From assembly GCA_021159185.1 (NCBI GenBank), contig JAGGSH010000007.1, positions 1 through 42,162 on the forward strand: a DNA stretch of 42,162 nt, read 5' to 3'. This stretch comes from a bacterium. Its GTDB lineage: Bacteria; Patescibacteriota; Minisyncoccia; Moranbacterales; UBA9337. The position numbers and the translations under genes were made by a program. Below are positions 7,340 through 13,435 of the stretch, one piece after another (the first letter of the stretch is position 1; each line of letters begins with the position of its first letter). Below the pieces are notes generated by a model. It was given only the letters and a program-made list of their open reading frames with translations, was not told the origin of the DNA and did no database searches.

Positions 7340-8572
7340 ATGAAACAGTCAAAACTTTTTACGAAAACGGTGAAAGAACTGCCTAGGGACGAGGTTAGTT
7401 TTAACGCTAAAATTTTAATTAAAGCCGGTTTCATCAATAAAACAGCCGCTGGCGCGCACACTTTTTTGCCGTTAGGATTGAGAGCGCATAATAAAATTTG
7501 CGGCATAATCAGGGAAGAAATGGACGCTATTGGCGGGCAGGAAATTTTGATGCCGGCGCTAACGCCTAAAAGTGTTTGGGAAACTACCGGTCGCTGGAAA
7601 AATTTTGACGCCCTATTCAAATTAGCGGGCGCGGACGGAAAAGAATACGCCTTGGGAGCTACCCATGAGGAAGTCATCACTCCTTTAGCCGGAAATTATA
7701 TTTTTTCCCACAAAGATCTTCCCGCCTATATCTACCAGATCCAAACTAAATTTAGAAACGAGCCGCGCGCGAAATCCGGTTTATTAAGGGGGCGCGAGTT
7801 TTCTATGAAAGATCTTTATTCTTTTCATAAGGATAGAAAAGATTTGGATGAATATTACGAAAAAGTTGAGGAAGCTTATTTTAAAATTTTCAAGCGGTGC
7901 GGTTTGGGAAACATCACTTATTTAACTTACGCTTCCGGCGGAGCTTTTTCAAAATATTCCCACGAATTCCAGACATTGTCCGCGGCGGGCGAAGATGTTA
8001 TTTATATCTGCGATAAGTGCGGGGTAGCCATAAACGAGGAAATTTTAGCCGACCAGAAAAATAAATGTCCGCAGTGCGGCGGCGGTAAATTGAGAAAAGA
8101 GAAAGCTATTGAAATCGGCAATATTTTCAAATTAGGCACTCGCTTTTCCCGCCCGTTTAAATTGCGGTATATGGACGAAAAAGAAAAGGCGAGAGATGTC
8201 ATAATGGGTTGTTACGGGATTGGGCCCAGCCGGATAATGGGAACAATCGTTGAAGTTCACCACGACGACAAAGGAATTATTTGGCCGGAAGAGGTAGCGC
8301 CGTTTAAAATTCATCTGTTAAGTTTGAGGCAAGACGAGGAAGCGGAGGAAATTTATAAAAATTTGGAAAAGAGCGGCGCGGAAGTTTTGTACGACGATCG
8401 GGATATAAGCGCGGGAGAAAAATTCGCCGACGCGGATCTTATCGGCATTCCCTGCCGCGCGGTGGTAAGCCAGAAATCGCTGGCGGCGGGCGGAATAGAA
8501 TTGAAAAGAAGGGATAGCCGGAAGAGCGAGATTTTAAGCGCTGAAGAATTGCTGAAAAAATTAAAGTCGTAA
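7340..8572 (+). CDS. proS: Proline-tRNA ligase, short form without the INS editing domain
   Basis: Class II synthetase: motif 1 region (PLGLRAHNKICGIIREEM in outline), T-H-E-E (109-111), motif 2 F-R-N-E-P-R-A-K-S-G-L-L-R-G-R-E-F (about 138-154), motif 3 G-C-Y-G-I-G-P-S-R, and a C-terminal anticodon-binding domain. At 410 residues it is much shorter than the usual bacterial ProRS (~570). The ~180-residue INS editing domain that normally follows S-G-G-A-F-S-K-Y-S-H-E-F is replaced by about 45 residues with a Cys4 zinc-ribbon-like pair (C224/C227, C243/C246). Misacylated Ala-tRNAPro would then need a trans-acting editor or go uncorrected. ATG start; no Shine-Dalgarno. Confidence 0.95.
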   Translation: MKQSKLFTKTVKELPRDEVSFNAKILIKAGFINKTAAGAHTFLPLGLRAHNKICGIIREEMDAIGGQEILMPALTPKSVWETTGRWKNFDALFKLAGADGKEYALGATHEEVITPLAGNYIFSHKDLPAYIYQIQTKFRNEPRAKSGLLRGREFSMKDLYSFHKDRKDLDEYYEKVEEAYFKIFKRCGLGNITYLTYASGGAFSKYSHEFQTLSAAGEDVIYICDKCGVAINEEILADQKNKCPQCGGGKLRKEKAIEIGNIFKLGTRFSRPFKLRYMDEKEKARDVIMGCYGIGPSRIMGTIVEVHHDDKGIIWPEEVAPFKIHLLSLRQDEEAEEIYKNLEKSGAEVLYDDRDISAGEKFADADLIGIPCRAVVSQKSLAAGGIELKRRDSRKSEILSAEELLKKLKS

Positions 8573-8618
8573 GTTAAAAGTTTATTTAATCTTGAATTAA
8601 AGCGAGAAAACAAGAAAG

Positions 8619-8721
8619 GCACTTCTTCTCACGATTGCATGAAGATGTTCCGCTTGTTTTTTAAAAAAGCAAAGAAATGAAAAAGCACTTCTTCTCACGG
8701 TCGTATGAAGATGTTCCACTT
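8619..8721. repeat. Tandem pair of imperfect hairpins upstream of murA
   Basis: Two 37-base copies (8619-8655 and 8685-8721, 66 bases apart) share GCACTTCTTCTCACG ... ATGAAGATGTTCC. Each can fold: ACTTCTTC pairs with GAAGATGT apart from one mismatch, around a CACGRTYG core. T-rich tracts follow both, so they could act as weak terminators or as leader structure of murA. The core resembles hairpins at 34860 and 40561. Confidence 0.6.
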
Positions 8722-8757
8722 ATTTTTCAAATTGTTTATTTTTCAAATTGTTAAATT

Positions 8758-10017
8758 ATGCCATACTTTGAAATTATTGGAGGAAAAAAATTAAAAGGGG
8801 AGATTGAAGTCAGAGGGTCAAAAAACGCCGCCACGCCTATCTTGGCGGCGACTCTTTTAACTAAAAAAAAGTGCGTCTTGGATAACGTTCCTCTCATTGA
8901 AGATGTTTTGAAAATGATAAAAATAATCAAGGGAATGGGAGCGGAAGTTGAATGGCTGGGAAAAAGAAAAATAAGCGTTGCCGCCAAAAACATAGATCCT
9001 GAAAAAATGGATTTTGAGGAAGTCGGAAAGATGCGGTCTTCCATTTTGCTGCTGGGCTCTTTAAGCGCCCGCTTTCCGAAATTTAAAATGTCCTGTCCGG
9101 GAGGATGCTTGATCGGTTCCCGCCCGATCGGGACTCATTTTCGCGCGCTGGAAAAAATGGGAGTAAAAATAAAACAAGATAATGATTTTTACCGCATTGA
9201 TTCCAGCCGCCGTCGCGCGGCTAAAGTGGTTTTGGGCGAGTTCTCCGTTACGGCTACGGAAAATGCTTTAATGCTGGCAAGCGCCATTTCCCAAAAAACG
9301 ATTATTAAAATAGCGGCGGCGGAGCCCCATGTCCAAGATTTGGCTGGATTTTTGGCAAAATTAGGCGTTAAAGTCAAAGGCGCTGGCACGCACACTTTGG
9401 AGATAATAGGAAGAAATAATTTAAAAGGAGCGGAACACAGGATAATTCCCGACGCTAACGAAGCGGCCACTTTTCTGATAATGGGAGCGGCAACCAAAAG
9501 CCGCGTCACGGTTAAAAACGCGGTTGAAGATAATTTAGATTTAGTTCTGGAAAAACTGCGCGAATTCGGAGTGGAATTTGAAATTAAAAAAAGCAGCATT
9601 ACGGTGCTGCCTAAAAGCAGTTTAAAAGCGGTAGCTAAAATTGACGCTAGAATTTACCCCGGAATTCCTACCGATATTCAAGCTCCGCTGGGAGTGCTGG
9701 CGACCCAAGCGGAAGGAACTACCCTAATTCACGACACTTTATATGAAGGAAGATTTAAGTATATCCAGGAACTTAGGAAAATGGGAGCCGTTGCCGTTGT
9801 AAGCGATCCGCACAGCGCTTTGATAACCGGACCGACCCAGCTTTACGGCAAAGAAATAATCAGCTTTGACCTTAGGGCGGGGGCTTCCATGATTATTGCC
9901 GCTCTTTTGGCGCGGGGGGAAAGCGTTATTAAAAACATAGAGCAAGTGGACAGGGGCTATGAGAAGATAGAGAAAAGGCTCCAAAAACTGGGAGCGGATA
10001 TTAAAAGGGTGGAATGA
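8758..10017 (+). CDS. murA: UDP-N-acetylglucosamine 1-carboxyvinyltransferase
   Basis: 419 residues, the standard length. K22-N23 (RGSKNAATP) bind substrate, and the PEP-reactive cysteine is present at C117 in C-P-G-G-C-L-I-G-S-R-P-I. The conserved late segment Y-P-G-I-P-T-D-I-Q-A-P-L and a final R-G-Y-E-K-I-E are also present. It transfers enolpyruvate from PEP to UDP-GlcNAc, the first committed step of peptidoglycan precursor synthesis in the cytoplasm. Presence of Cys rather than Asp predicts fosfomycin sensitivity at the target level. It shares a strand with rseP and proS but has a 185-base leader region containing a repeat pair, so it may be transcribed separately. Confidence 0.97.
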   Translation: MPYFEIIGGKKLKGEIEVRGSKNAATPILAATLLTKKKCVLDNVPLIEDVLKMIKIIKGMGAEVEWLGKRKISVAAKNIDPEKMDFEEVGKMRSSILLLGSLSARFPKFKMSCPGGCLIGSRPIGTHFRALEKMGVKIKQDNDFYRIDSSRRRAAKVVLGEFSVTATENALMLASAISQKTIIKIAAAEPHVQDLAGFLAKLGVKVKGAGTHTLEIIGRNNLKGAEHRIIPDANEAATFLIMGAATKSRVTVKNAVEDNLDLVLEKLREFGVEFEIKKSSITVLPKSSLKAVAKIDARIYPGIPTDIQAPLGVLATQAEGTTLIHDTLYEGRFKYIQELRKMGAVAVVSDPHSALITGPTQLYGKEIISFDLRAGASMIIAALLARGESVIKNIEQVDRGYEKIEKRLQKLGADIKRVE

Positions 10018-10061
10018 TTAAAAAATTATAAGAGCCGCGCGTTTAATCCGATTAAAAATTA

Positions 10062-10097
10062 TATACCACTAGGTTGCGACCGCGCCGTAATGGTATA
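10062..10097 (+). repeat. 36-nt palindromic repeat R1 (TATACC...GGTATA family)
   Basis: 36 bases with arms TATACC and GGTATA and core TTGCGACCGC. It belongs with R4 and R5 in a subfamily sharing ACC-R-CTA and CGTAAYGG. It lies 44 bases before R2 in the murA to PaaX-like gap. Confidence 0.85.
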
Positions 10098-10141
10098 TAG
10101 ATTTAAGAAGATAGAACAAGACCAAAAACAAATTAAAAAAA

Positions 10142-10177
10142 TATACCATTATTTTGCGGTCGCAACAAAATGGTATA
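10142..10177 (-). repeat. 36-nt palindromic repeat R2, overlapping the promoter of the PaaX/Cas2-like gene
   Basis: Same length and arms as R1, but the core reads GCGGTCGC on this strand, so it is in the opposite orientation to R3. It matches the reverse complement of R3 (10765-10800) at about 33 of 36 positions. Its right end supplies the first bases of the TATAAT box (10176-10181) of the following gene, so a protein bound here would block that promoter. Confidence 0.85.
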
Positions 10178-10181
10178 TAAT
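10176..10181 (+). promoter_or_regulatory. -10 box of the PaaX/Cas2-like gene, partly inside R2
   Basis: TATAAT at 10176-10181 ends 6 bases before the ATG at 10188. This predicts a leaderless or near-leaderless transcript. The first two bases of the box are the last two of palindrome R2. Confidence 0.55.
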
Positions 10182-10187
10182 CTGAGT

Positions 10188-10742
10188 ATGGCTATAAGCA
10201 GCAACACAAAAAAGAAAATAATTTTATTATTAATGGCTGGTGTGGCTTTAGGATTGTCTACTTCTCCGCGGGCGCAGAAGAGGGTTTTTCGCGCGCTTAA
10301 GAGAGAATGGAAATTTGTTGATAAACAAAAACTTTACAGGAATGTTAAAAAGCTAGAGGAGCAAAAAATGATTTATTATAGAAATAAAGGAGAGTGGTGG
10401 AATATTGAGCTTACCAAAAAAGGAAAGAAGCAGGCTCAAAAAATTGGTTTTAATAAGCTGGAAATATCTAAGCCCAAAAAATGGGATAAAAAATGGAGAG
10501 TAGTTATTTTTGATATCCCAGAAAATAAAAAAATAGTTCGCGAAGCACTAAGAAAAAAGATACAAAAATTAGGTTTTCAAGAACTTCAAAAGTCAGTTTT
10601 TATTTATCCTTATCCTTGCAATAAAGAGATTGAGATGGTAATAAACTTTTTCAAAGCAGAAAAATTTGCCAAACAATTCATCGCAACCGATTTTAACAAA
10701 AGCACTGAAAAGAAATTAAGAAAAAAGTTCAAATTATCCTAA
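10188..10742 (+). CDS. PaaX-like winged-helix protein with Cas2-like ferredoxin domain
   Basis: 184 residues from the ATG at 10188; an earlier ATG at 10170 lies inside palindrome R2 and upstream of the predicted transcription start. Residues ~1-85 form a basic winged-helix region (KLYRNVKKLEEQKMI ... WWNIELTKKGKK). Residues ~100-184 match the Cas2-like domain of the PaaX family: W-R-V-V-I-F-D-I-P-E, then L-R-K-K-I-Q-K-L-G-F and S-V-F-I-Y-P-Y-P. D109, at the end of the first strand, corresponds to the Cas2 active-site Asp. Such stand-alone proteins in CPR are often annotated as Cas2, but there is no cas1 or CRISPR array here. It could be an autoregulator acting on R2, or a nuclease handling these palindromes (both inferences). 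Confidence 0.85.
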   Translation: MAISSNTKKKIILLLMAGVALGLSTSPRAQKRVFRALKREWKFVDKQKLYRNVKKLEEQKMIYYRNKGEWWNIELTKKGKKQAQKIGFNKLEISKPKKWDKKWRVVIFDIPENKKIVREALRKKIQKLGFQELQKSVFIYPYPCNKEIEMVINFFKAEKFAKQFIATDFNKSTEKKLRKKFKLS

Positions 10743-10764
10743 TAGAGAAAATGAAAAAATTGAT

Positions 10765-10800
10765 TATACCATTTTATTGCGACCGCAACAAAATGGTATA
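10765..10800 (+). repeat. 36-nt palindromic repeat R3, downstream of the PaaX/Cas2-like gene
   Basis: Near-perfect palindrome with arms TATACCATTTT and AAAATGGTATA around TTGCGACCGCAA. It begins 22 bases after the stop codon and forms an inverted pair with R2. Confidence 0.85.
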
Positions 10801-10853
10801 TAAGTGAAGTTTTAAATTGTAAATAAAAACGGGAAATAATTTGATTATCTAAT

Positions 10854-10885
10854 GAGTATCTTTTAATGGGATGCTCGCTTTTTTT
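10854..10885 (+). terminator. Possible terminator after the PaaX/Cas2-like gene
   Basis: GAGTATC (10854-10860) pairs with GATGCTC (10870-10876) allowing one G-T pair. A run of seven T follows 2 bases later. It overlaps the 3' end of the convergent thrS gene. Confidence 0.4.
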
Positions 10886-12698
10886 ATTTCTTGCTTTCCA
10901 CTTCTTCCAAAATCTTTTTTACAAACTCTTCAGTTTTCAAAATTTGCTGCTTGCCCGCCGTAGCTTTAGCGGAGGCGGGTTCTTTATTATCTCGGCGGCG
11001 AACGGATAAGGTTTTAGATTCCATTTCTTTTTCTCCCACTATAGCTATATAAGGAATTTTTTGCTTTTCCGCTTCGCTGATTCGTTTGCCTAAAGATTCT
11101 GATTCGCCGCTGATTTTGGAGCGAATATCATTTTCTAACAATTGCGAATGAATTTTCTGGGCGTAAGAATTAAATTTTTCGCTGACGGGAATAATCATAA
11201 CCTGAACGGGAGAAAGCCAAAGAGGAAAAGCGCCGGCGGTCTGTTCCAGCAGAAAAGCGAAGAAACGCTCAAACGATCCCATTATCGCCCGATGAAGAAT
11301 AACCGGCCTTTCCCGCTTTCCTTTTTTATTGACAAATTCCAAACCAAATCTTTCCGGCATATAAAAATCAATCTGCATAGTGGCGATAGTGTCTTCCTTG
11401 CCTAGGACATTTTTAACTTGGACATCAATTTTGGGCCCGTAAAAAGCCGCTTCTCCTTCTTCTTCAACATATTTTTCCCCGGATTTTTTAAGGGCTTGGC
11501 GGGCAATTTCAGCGGACGCTTCCCATAAGCTTTTTTTCTCTATGCCGCCGTATTTTTCTTTGTTATTAAAGTCGGGCAAAGCCAACCGGAACCAGTAGTC
11601 TTTAATATTAAAATCGGCGTAAACTTTTTTAAAAAGTTCTATTACTTTCAACAATTCCCTTTCCAATTGCTTTTGGGCGCAGTAAATATGGGCGTCGTTT
11701 TGGGAAAAAGAACGGGCGCGTATCAGGCCGGTTAAAACTCCTGATCGTTCAAAGCGGTGAATGACGCTAAAATCAGACAGGCGCATCGGCAAATCCCGAT
11801 AACTTCTCATTTTACTTTTATAAATGATATGGTGGTGAGGGCAGTTCATCGGTTTCAGGTAATAATTTTCCCCTTCAATTTCAACCGGGTTATACATATC
11901 ATTTTCATAATGGGCGAGATGCCCGGACTTTTTGTAGAGATTTTCACGAGCGAGAATGGGTGTGTAAACGAAATCGTATCCATTTTTCTTTTCCAGTTCG
12001 TACATATAATCTTCTATCTTTTTTCTAATGAAAGCGCCTTTAGGGAGCCAAAGGGGCAGGCCCTTGCCGACTTCGCTGGAAATGATAAACAGTTCCAGCT
12101 GTTTTGCCAGCTTGCGATGGTCTCTTTTTTTAGCTTCCTCCCGCCGGCTTAAATATTTTTTCAGTTCTTTTTCAGTTTCAAAAACCATGCCGTAAATTCT
12201 TTGCAGCTGCTTATTTTTCTCGTCGCCCTTCCAATAAGCGCCGGAAATTTTAGTAAGTTTAAAAGCGTTAGGATTTATTTCGCCGGTGGAATCAATATGC
12301 GGTCCGGAGCAGAGGTCAATAAAGCTTCCTGTTTTATAACTCGTAACTTGTAACTCGTAACTTGGGACTTGGGATTTATTTTTAATATCATTAATTAATT
12401 CAACTTTATAATTCTGGCCTGCTTTCTCAAAATGTTTTATTGCTTCATCAGCTAACATTTCAGCTTTTTCAAAAGGATAATTGGCTTTGATTATTTTTTT
12501 CATTTTTTCTTCCAGAATGGGCAGATCTTCGGGGATTAAAGCGCGGGGCAGTTCAAAGTCGTAATAGAAGCCGTCTTCAATAGCCGGTCCCGTTCCGAAT
12601 TTAGCTTCGGGAAACATTTCTAAAACGGCCGCTGCCAAAACATGGGCGGCGGAATGGCGCAGAATTTCTTGTCTGGTCGGATTTTTTTTGCTTGACAT
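10884..12698 (-). CDS. thrS: Threonine-tRNA ligase lacking the TGS domain, with two repeat-derived insertions
   Basis: The protein opens directly with the editing domain (H15-S-A-A-H19), so the usual N-terminal TGS domain (~60 residues) is absent. The catalytic core is complete: M-N-C-P-H-H (zinc Cys), R-F-E-R-S-G motif 2, D-A-H-I-Y and L-H-R-A-I-M-G-S-F-E-R-F (zinc His residues), then the anticodon-binding domain. Two segments look inserted. Residues ~109-123 (SQVPSYELQVTSY) come from a CAAGTTACGAGTTA-type repeat at 12337-12374. Residues ~573-582 (PASAKATAGK) come from a CCCGCC...GGCGGG palindrome at 10953-10980. Both keep the frame and fall in loops. The gene is last in a minus-strand series after dnaE, MNT and HEPN, 15 bases from the HEPN stop. 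Confidence 0.96.
   Translation of the reverse strand: MSSKKNPTRQEILRHSAAHVLAAAVLEMFPEAKFGTGPAIEDGFYYDFELPRALIPEDLPILEEKMKKIIKANYPFEKAEMLADEAIKHFEKAGQNYKVELINDIKNKSQVPSYELQVTSYKTGSFIDLCSGPHIDSTGEINPNAFKLTKISGAYWKGDEKNKQLQRIYGMVFETEKELKKYLSRREEAKKRDHRKLAKQLELFIISSEVGKGLPLWLPKGAFIRKKIEDYMYELEKKNGYDFVYTPILARENLYKKSGHLAHYENDMYNPVEIEGENYYLKPMNCPHHHIIYKSKMRSYRDLPMRLSDFSVIHRFERSGVLTGLIRARSFSQNDAHIYCAQKQLERELLKVIELFKKVYADFNIKDYWFRLALPDFNNKEKYGGIEKKSLWEASAEIARQALKKSGEKYVEEEGEAAFYGPKIDVQVKNVLGKEDTIATMQIDFYMPERFGLEFVNKKGKRERPVILHRAIMGSFERFFAFLLEQTAGAFPLWLSPVQVMIIPVSEKFNSYAQKIHSQLLENDIRSKISGESESLGKRISEAEKQKIPYIAIVGEKEMESKTLSVRRRDNKEPASAKATAGKQQILKTEEFVKKILEEVESKK
10953..10980. repeat. Palindrome inserted in frame in thrS (encodes PASAKATAG on the minus strand)
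   Basis: GCCCGCC (10953-10959) and GGCGGGT (10974-10980) form a stem around a CTTTAGC-containing loop. It falls in a surface loop of the anticodon-binding domain, between R-R-R-D-N-K-E and the final helix. Confidence 0.75.
12337..12374. repeat. TAACTCGTAACTTG-type repeat inserted in frame in thrS
   Basis: The units TAACTCGTAACTTG and TAACTCGTAACTTGG stand in tandem and are followed by GACTTGGGA. They encode residues ~109-123, just before the conserved F-I-D-L-C-S-G-P-H editing/linker motif. Similar ACTTGTAAC and AGTTACTAAT runs lie between genes at about 23780 and 36810. Confidence 0.65.
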
Positions 12699-12713
12699 AA
12701 TTTTTAATAAATT

Positions 12714-13094
12714 TTATTCCCCGCTTGATAATTTTTCCAGCAGTTTTTCAAATAGCTTTAAATAACCTGGCAGGTGGCTGTAAATGTCATTGGCGGCTTC
12801 TTCTTTGTAAGCATGGGAAGCGACATTGCGGTCATCTACCATCATCATCCATTGTTCATCATATTCAATGAGCTTCAACTGAAAAGCGGTGCGAAAACAG
12901 GATTTAGGGGAACGGCATTCCACTCCTTCTTGGGCGGAATATTTTTTTATGGATTTCCAAGCCAGTTCAAAACAGAACTCAAATCTTTTAATGGCCGAAT
13001 CTCTGTTAATCATAGTCTTTTCCAATTCTAAAATTTCTTTCAACCGCGAAACGGCTTTTTGAAAATCTTTAATGATAAGTTTTAATTCTTCCAT
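12714..13094 (-). CDS. HEPN-fold protein, HI0074-type partner of a minimal nucleotidyltransferase
   Basis: 126 residues, all-helical, matching the nucleotidyltransferase substrate-binding (HI0074) family: R-F-E-F-C-F-E-L-A-W-K-S-I-K, S-P-K-S-C-F-R-x-A-F, and D-D-R-N-V-A-S-H-A-Y. The R-N-V-A-S-H segment gives the R-x4-H motif of HEPN ribonuclease toxins. The gene begins 2 bases after the stop of the MNT gene, so the two are surely co-translated. In the MntA/HepT systems of this type the MNT partner silences the HEPN toxin by adding AMP to it. Toxicity here is inferred from the family and not visible in sequence. Confidence 0.88.
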   Translation of the reverse strand: MEELKLIIKDFQKAVSRLKEILELEKTMINRDSAIKRFEFCFELAWKSIKKYSAQEGVECRSPKSCFRTAFQLKLIEYDEQWMMMVDDRNVASHAYKEEAANDIYSHLPGYLKLFEKLLEKLSSGE

Positions 13095-13096
13095 AA

Positions 13097-13414
13097 TTAT
13101 TTTGATTTGTTTATTGGCTCAATGTATTTGAGAGCGACTTTTTTAAAATCTTTAGAAACATCGTTAAAATCTACCAAATCAATTTTATAAAGCGTTGGCA
13201 GGTTTTCCAGATCTTCTTCAATTCGCATCTTGGCGGTTAAAGGAAGTTTTTGTTTTCCTTGAATACCGACATCAATATCTGATCTTTCAAAACTTTTCCC
13301 GCTTACCCGCGAACCGAAAAAGAAAAGCCGGTATTCATTTAAATCAAGGTATTTTCCGGCGATTCGGAGAATTTCTTTTTTGAGTTCTTTTTCTGATTTA
13401 TGTTCCAGTCTCAT
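13097..13414 (-). CDS. Minimal nucleotidyltransferase (MNT antitoxin-like)
   Basis: 105 residues with the pol-beta nucleotidyltransferase core: F-F-F-G-S-R-V-S-G-K (GS motif), then S-D-I-D-V-G-I (catalytic DxD) and Y-K-I-D-L-V-D-F with a third acidic residue. It is the HI0073/MntA-type partner of the adjacent HEPN gene. It starts 21 bases after the dnaE stop on the same strand. A GATAAG box 8 bases before its ATG could give the pair its own near-leaderless promoter, besides read-through from dnaE. Confidence 0.88.
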   Translation of the reverse strand: MRLEHKSEKELKKEILRIAGKYLDLNEYRLFFFGSRVSGKSFERSDIDVGIQGKQKLPLTAKMRIEEDLENLPTLYKIDLVDFNDVSKDFKKVALKYIEPINKSK

Positions 13415-13435
13415 ATTTTTAACTTATCACAAAAT

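Larger units (their letters stand above)
10142..10800. mobile_element. Candidate palindrome-bounded element: PaaX/Cas2-like gene between inverted 36-nt repeats
   Basis: R2 and R3 form inverted ends of a 659-base segment whose only gene encodes a winged-helix plus Cas2-fold protein. Solo repeats of the same family lie at 10062, 28594 and 39605. Two readings fit: an autonomous mobile unit with scattered non-autonomous ends, or a transcriptional regulator with its operators. Neither is proven by the sequence. Confidence 0.45.

Noticed and set aside
10062-10177. Possible mini-CRISPR: two 36-nt repeats 44 bases apart next to a Cas2-like gene
   Set aside because: The repeats are near-complete palindromes, R2 is inverted relative to R1, there is only one interval, other copies are scattered over 30 kb, and no cas1 or effector gene is present.
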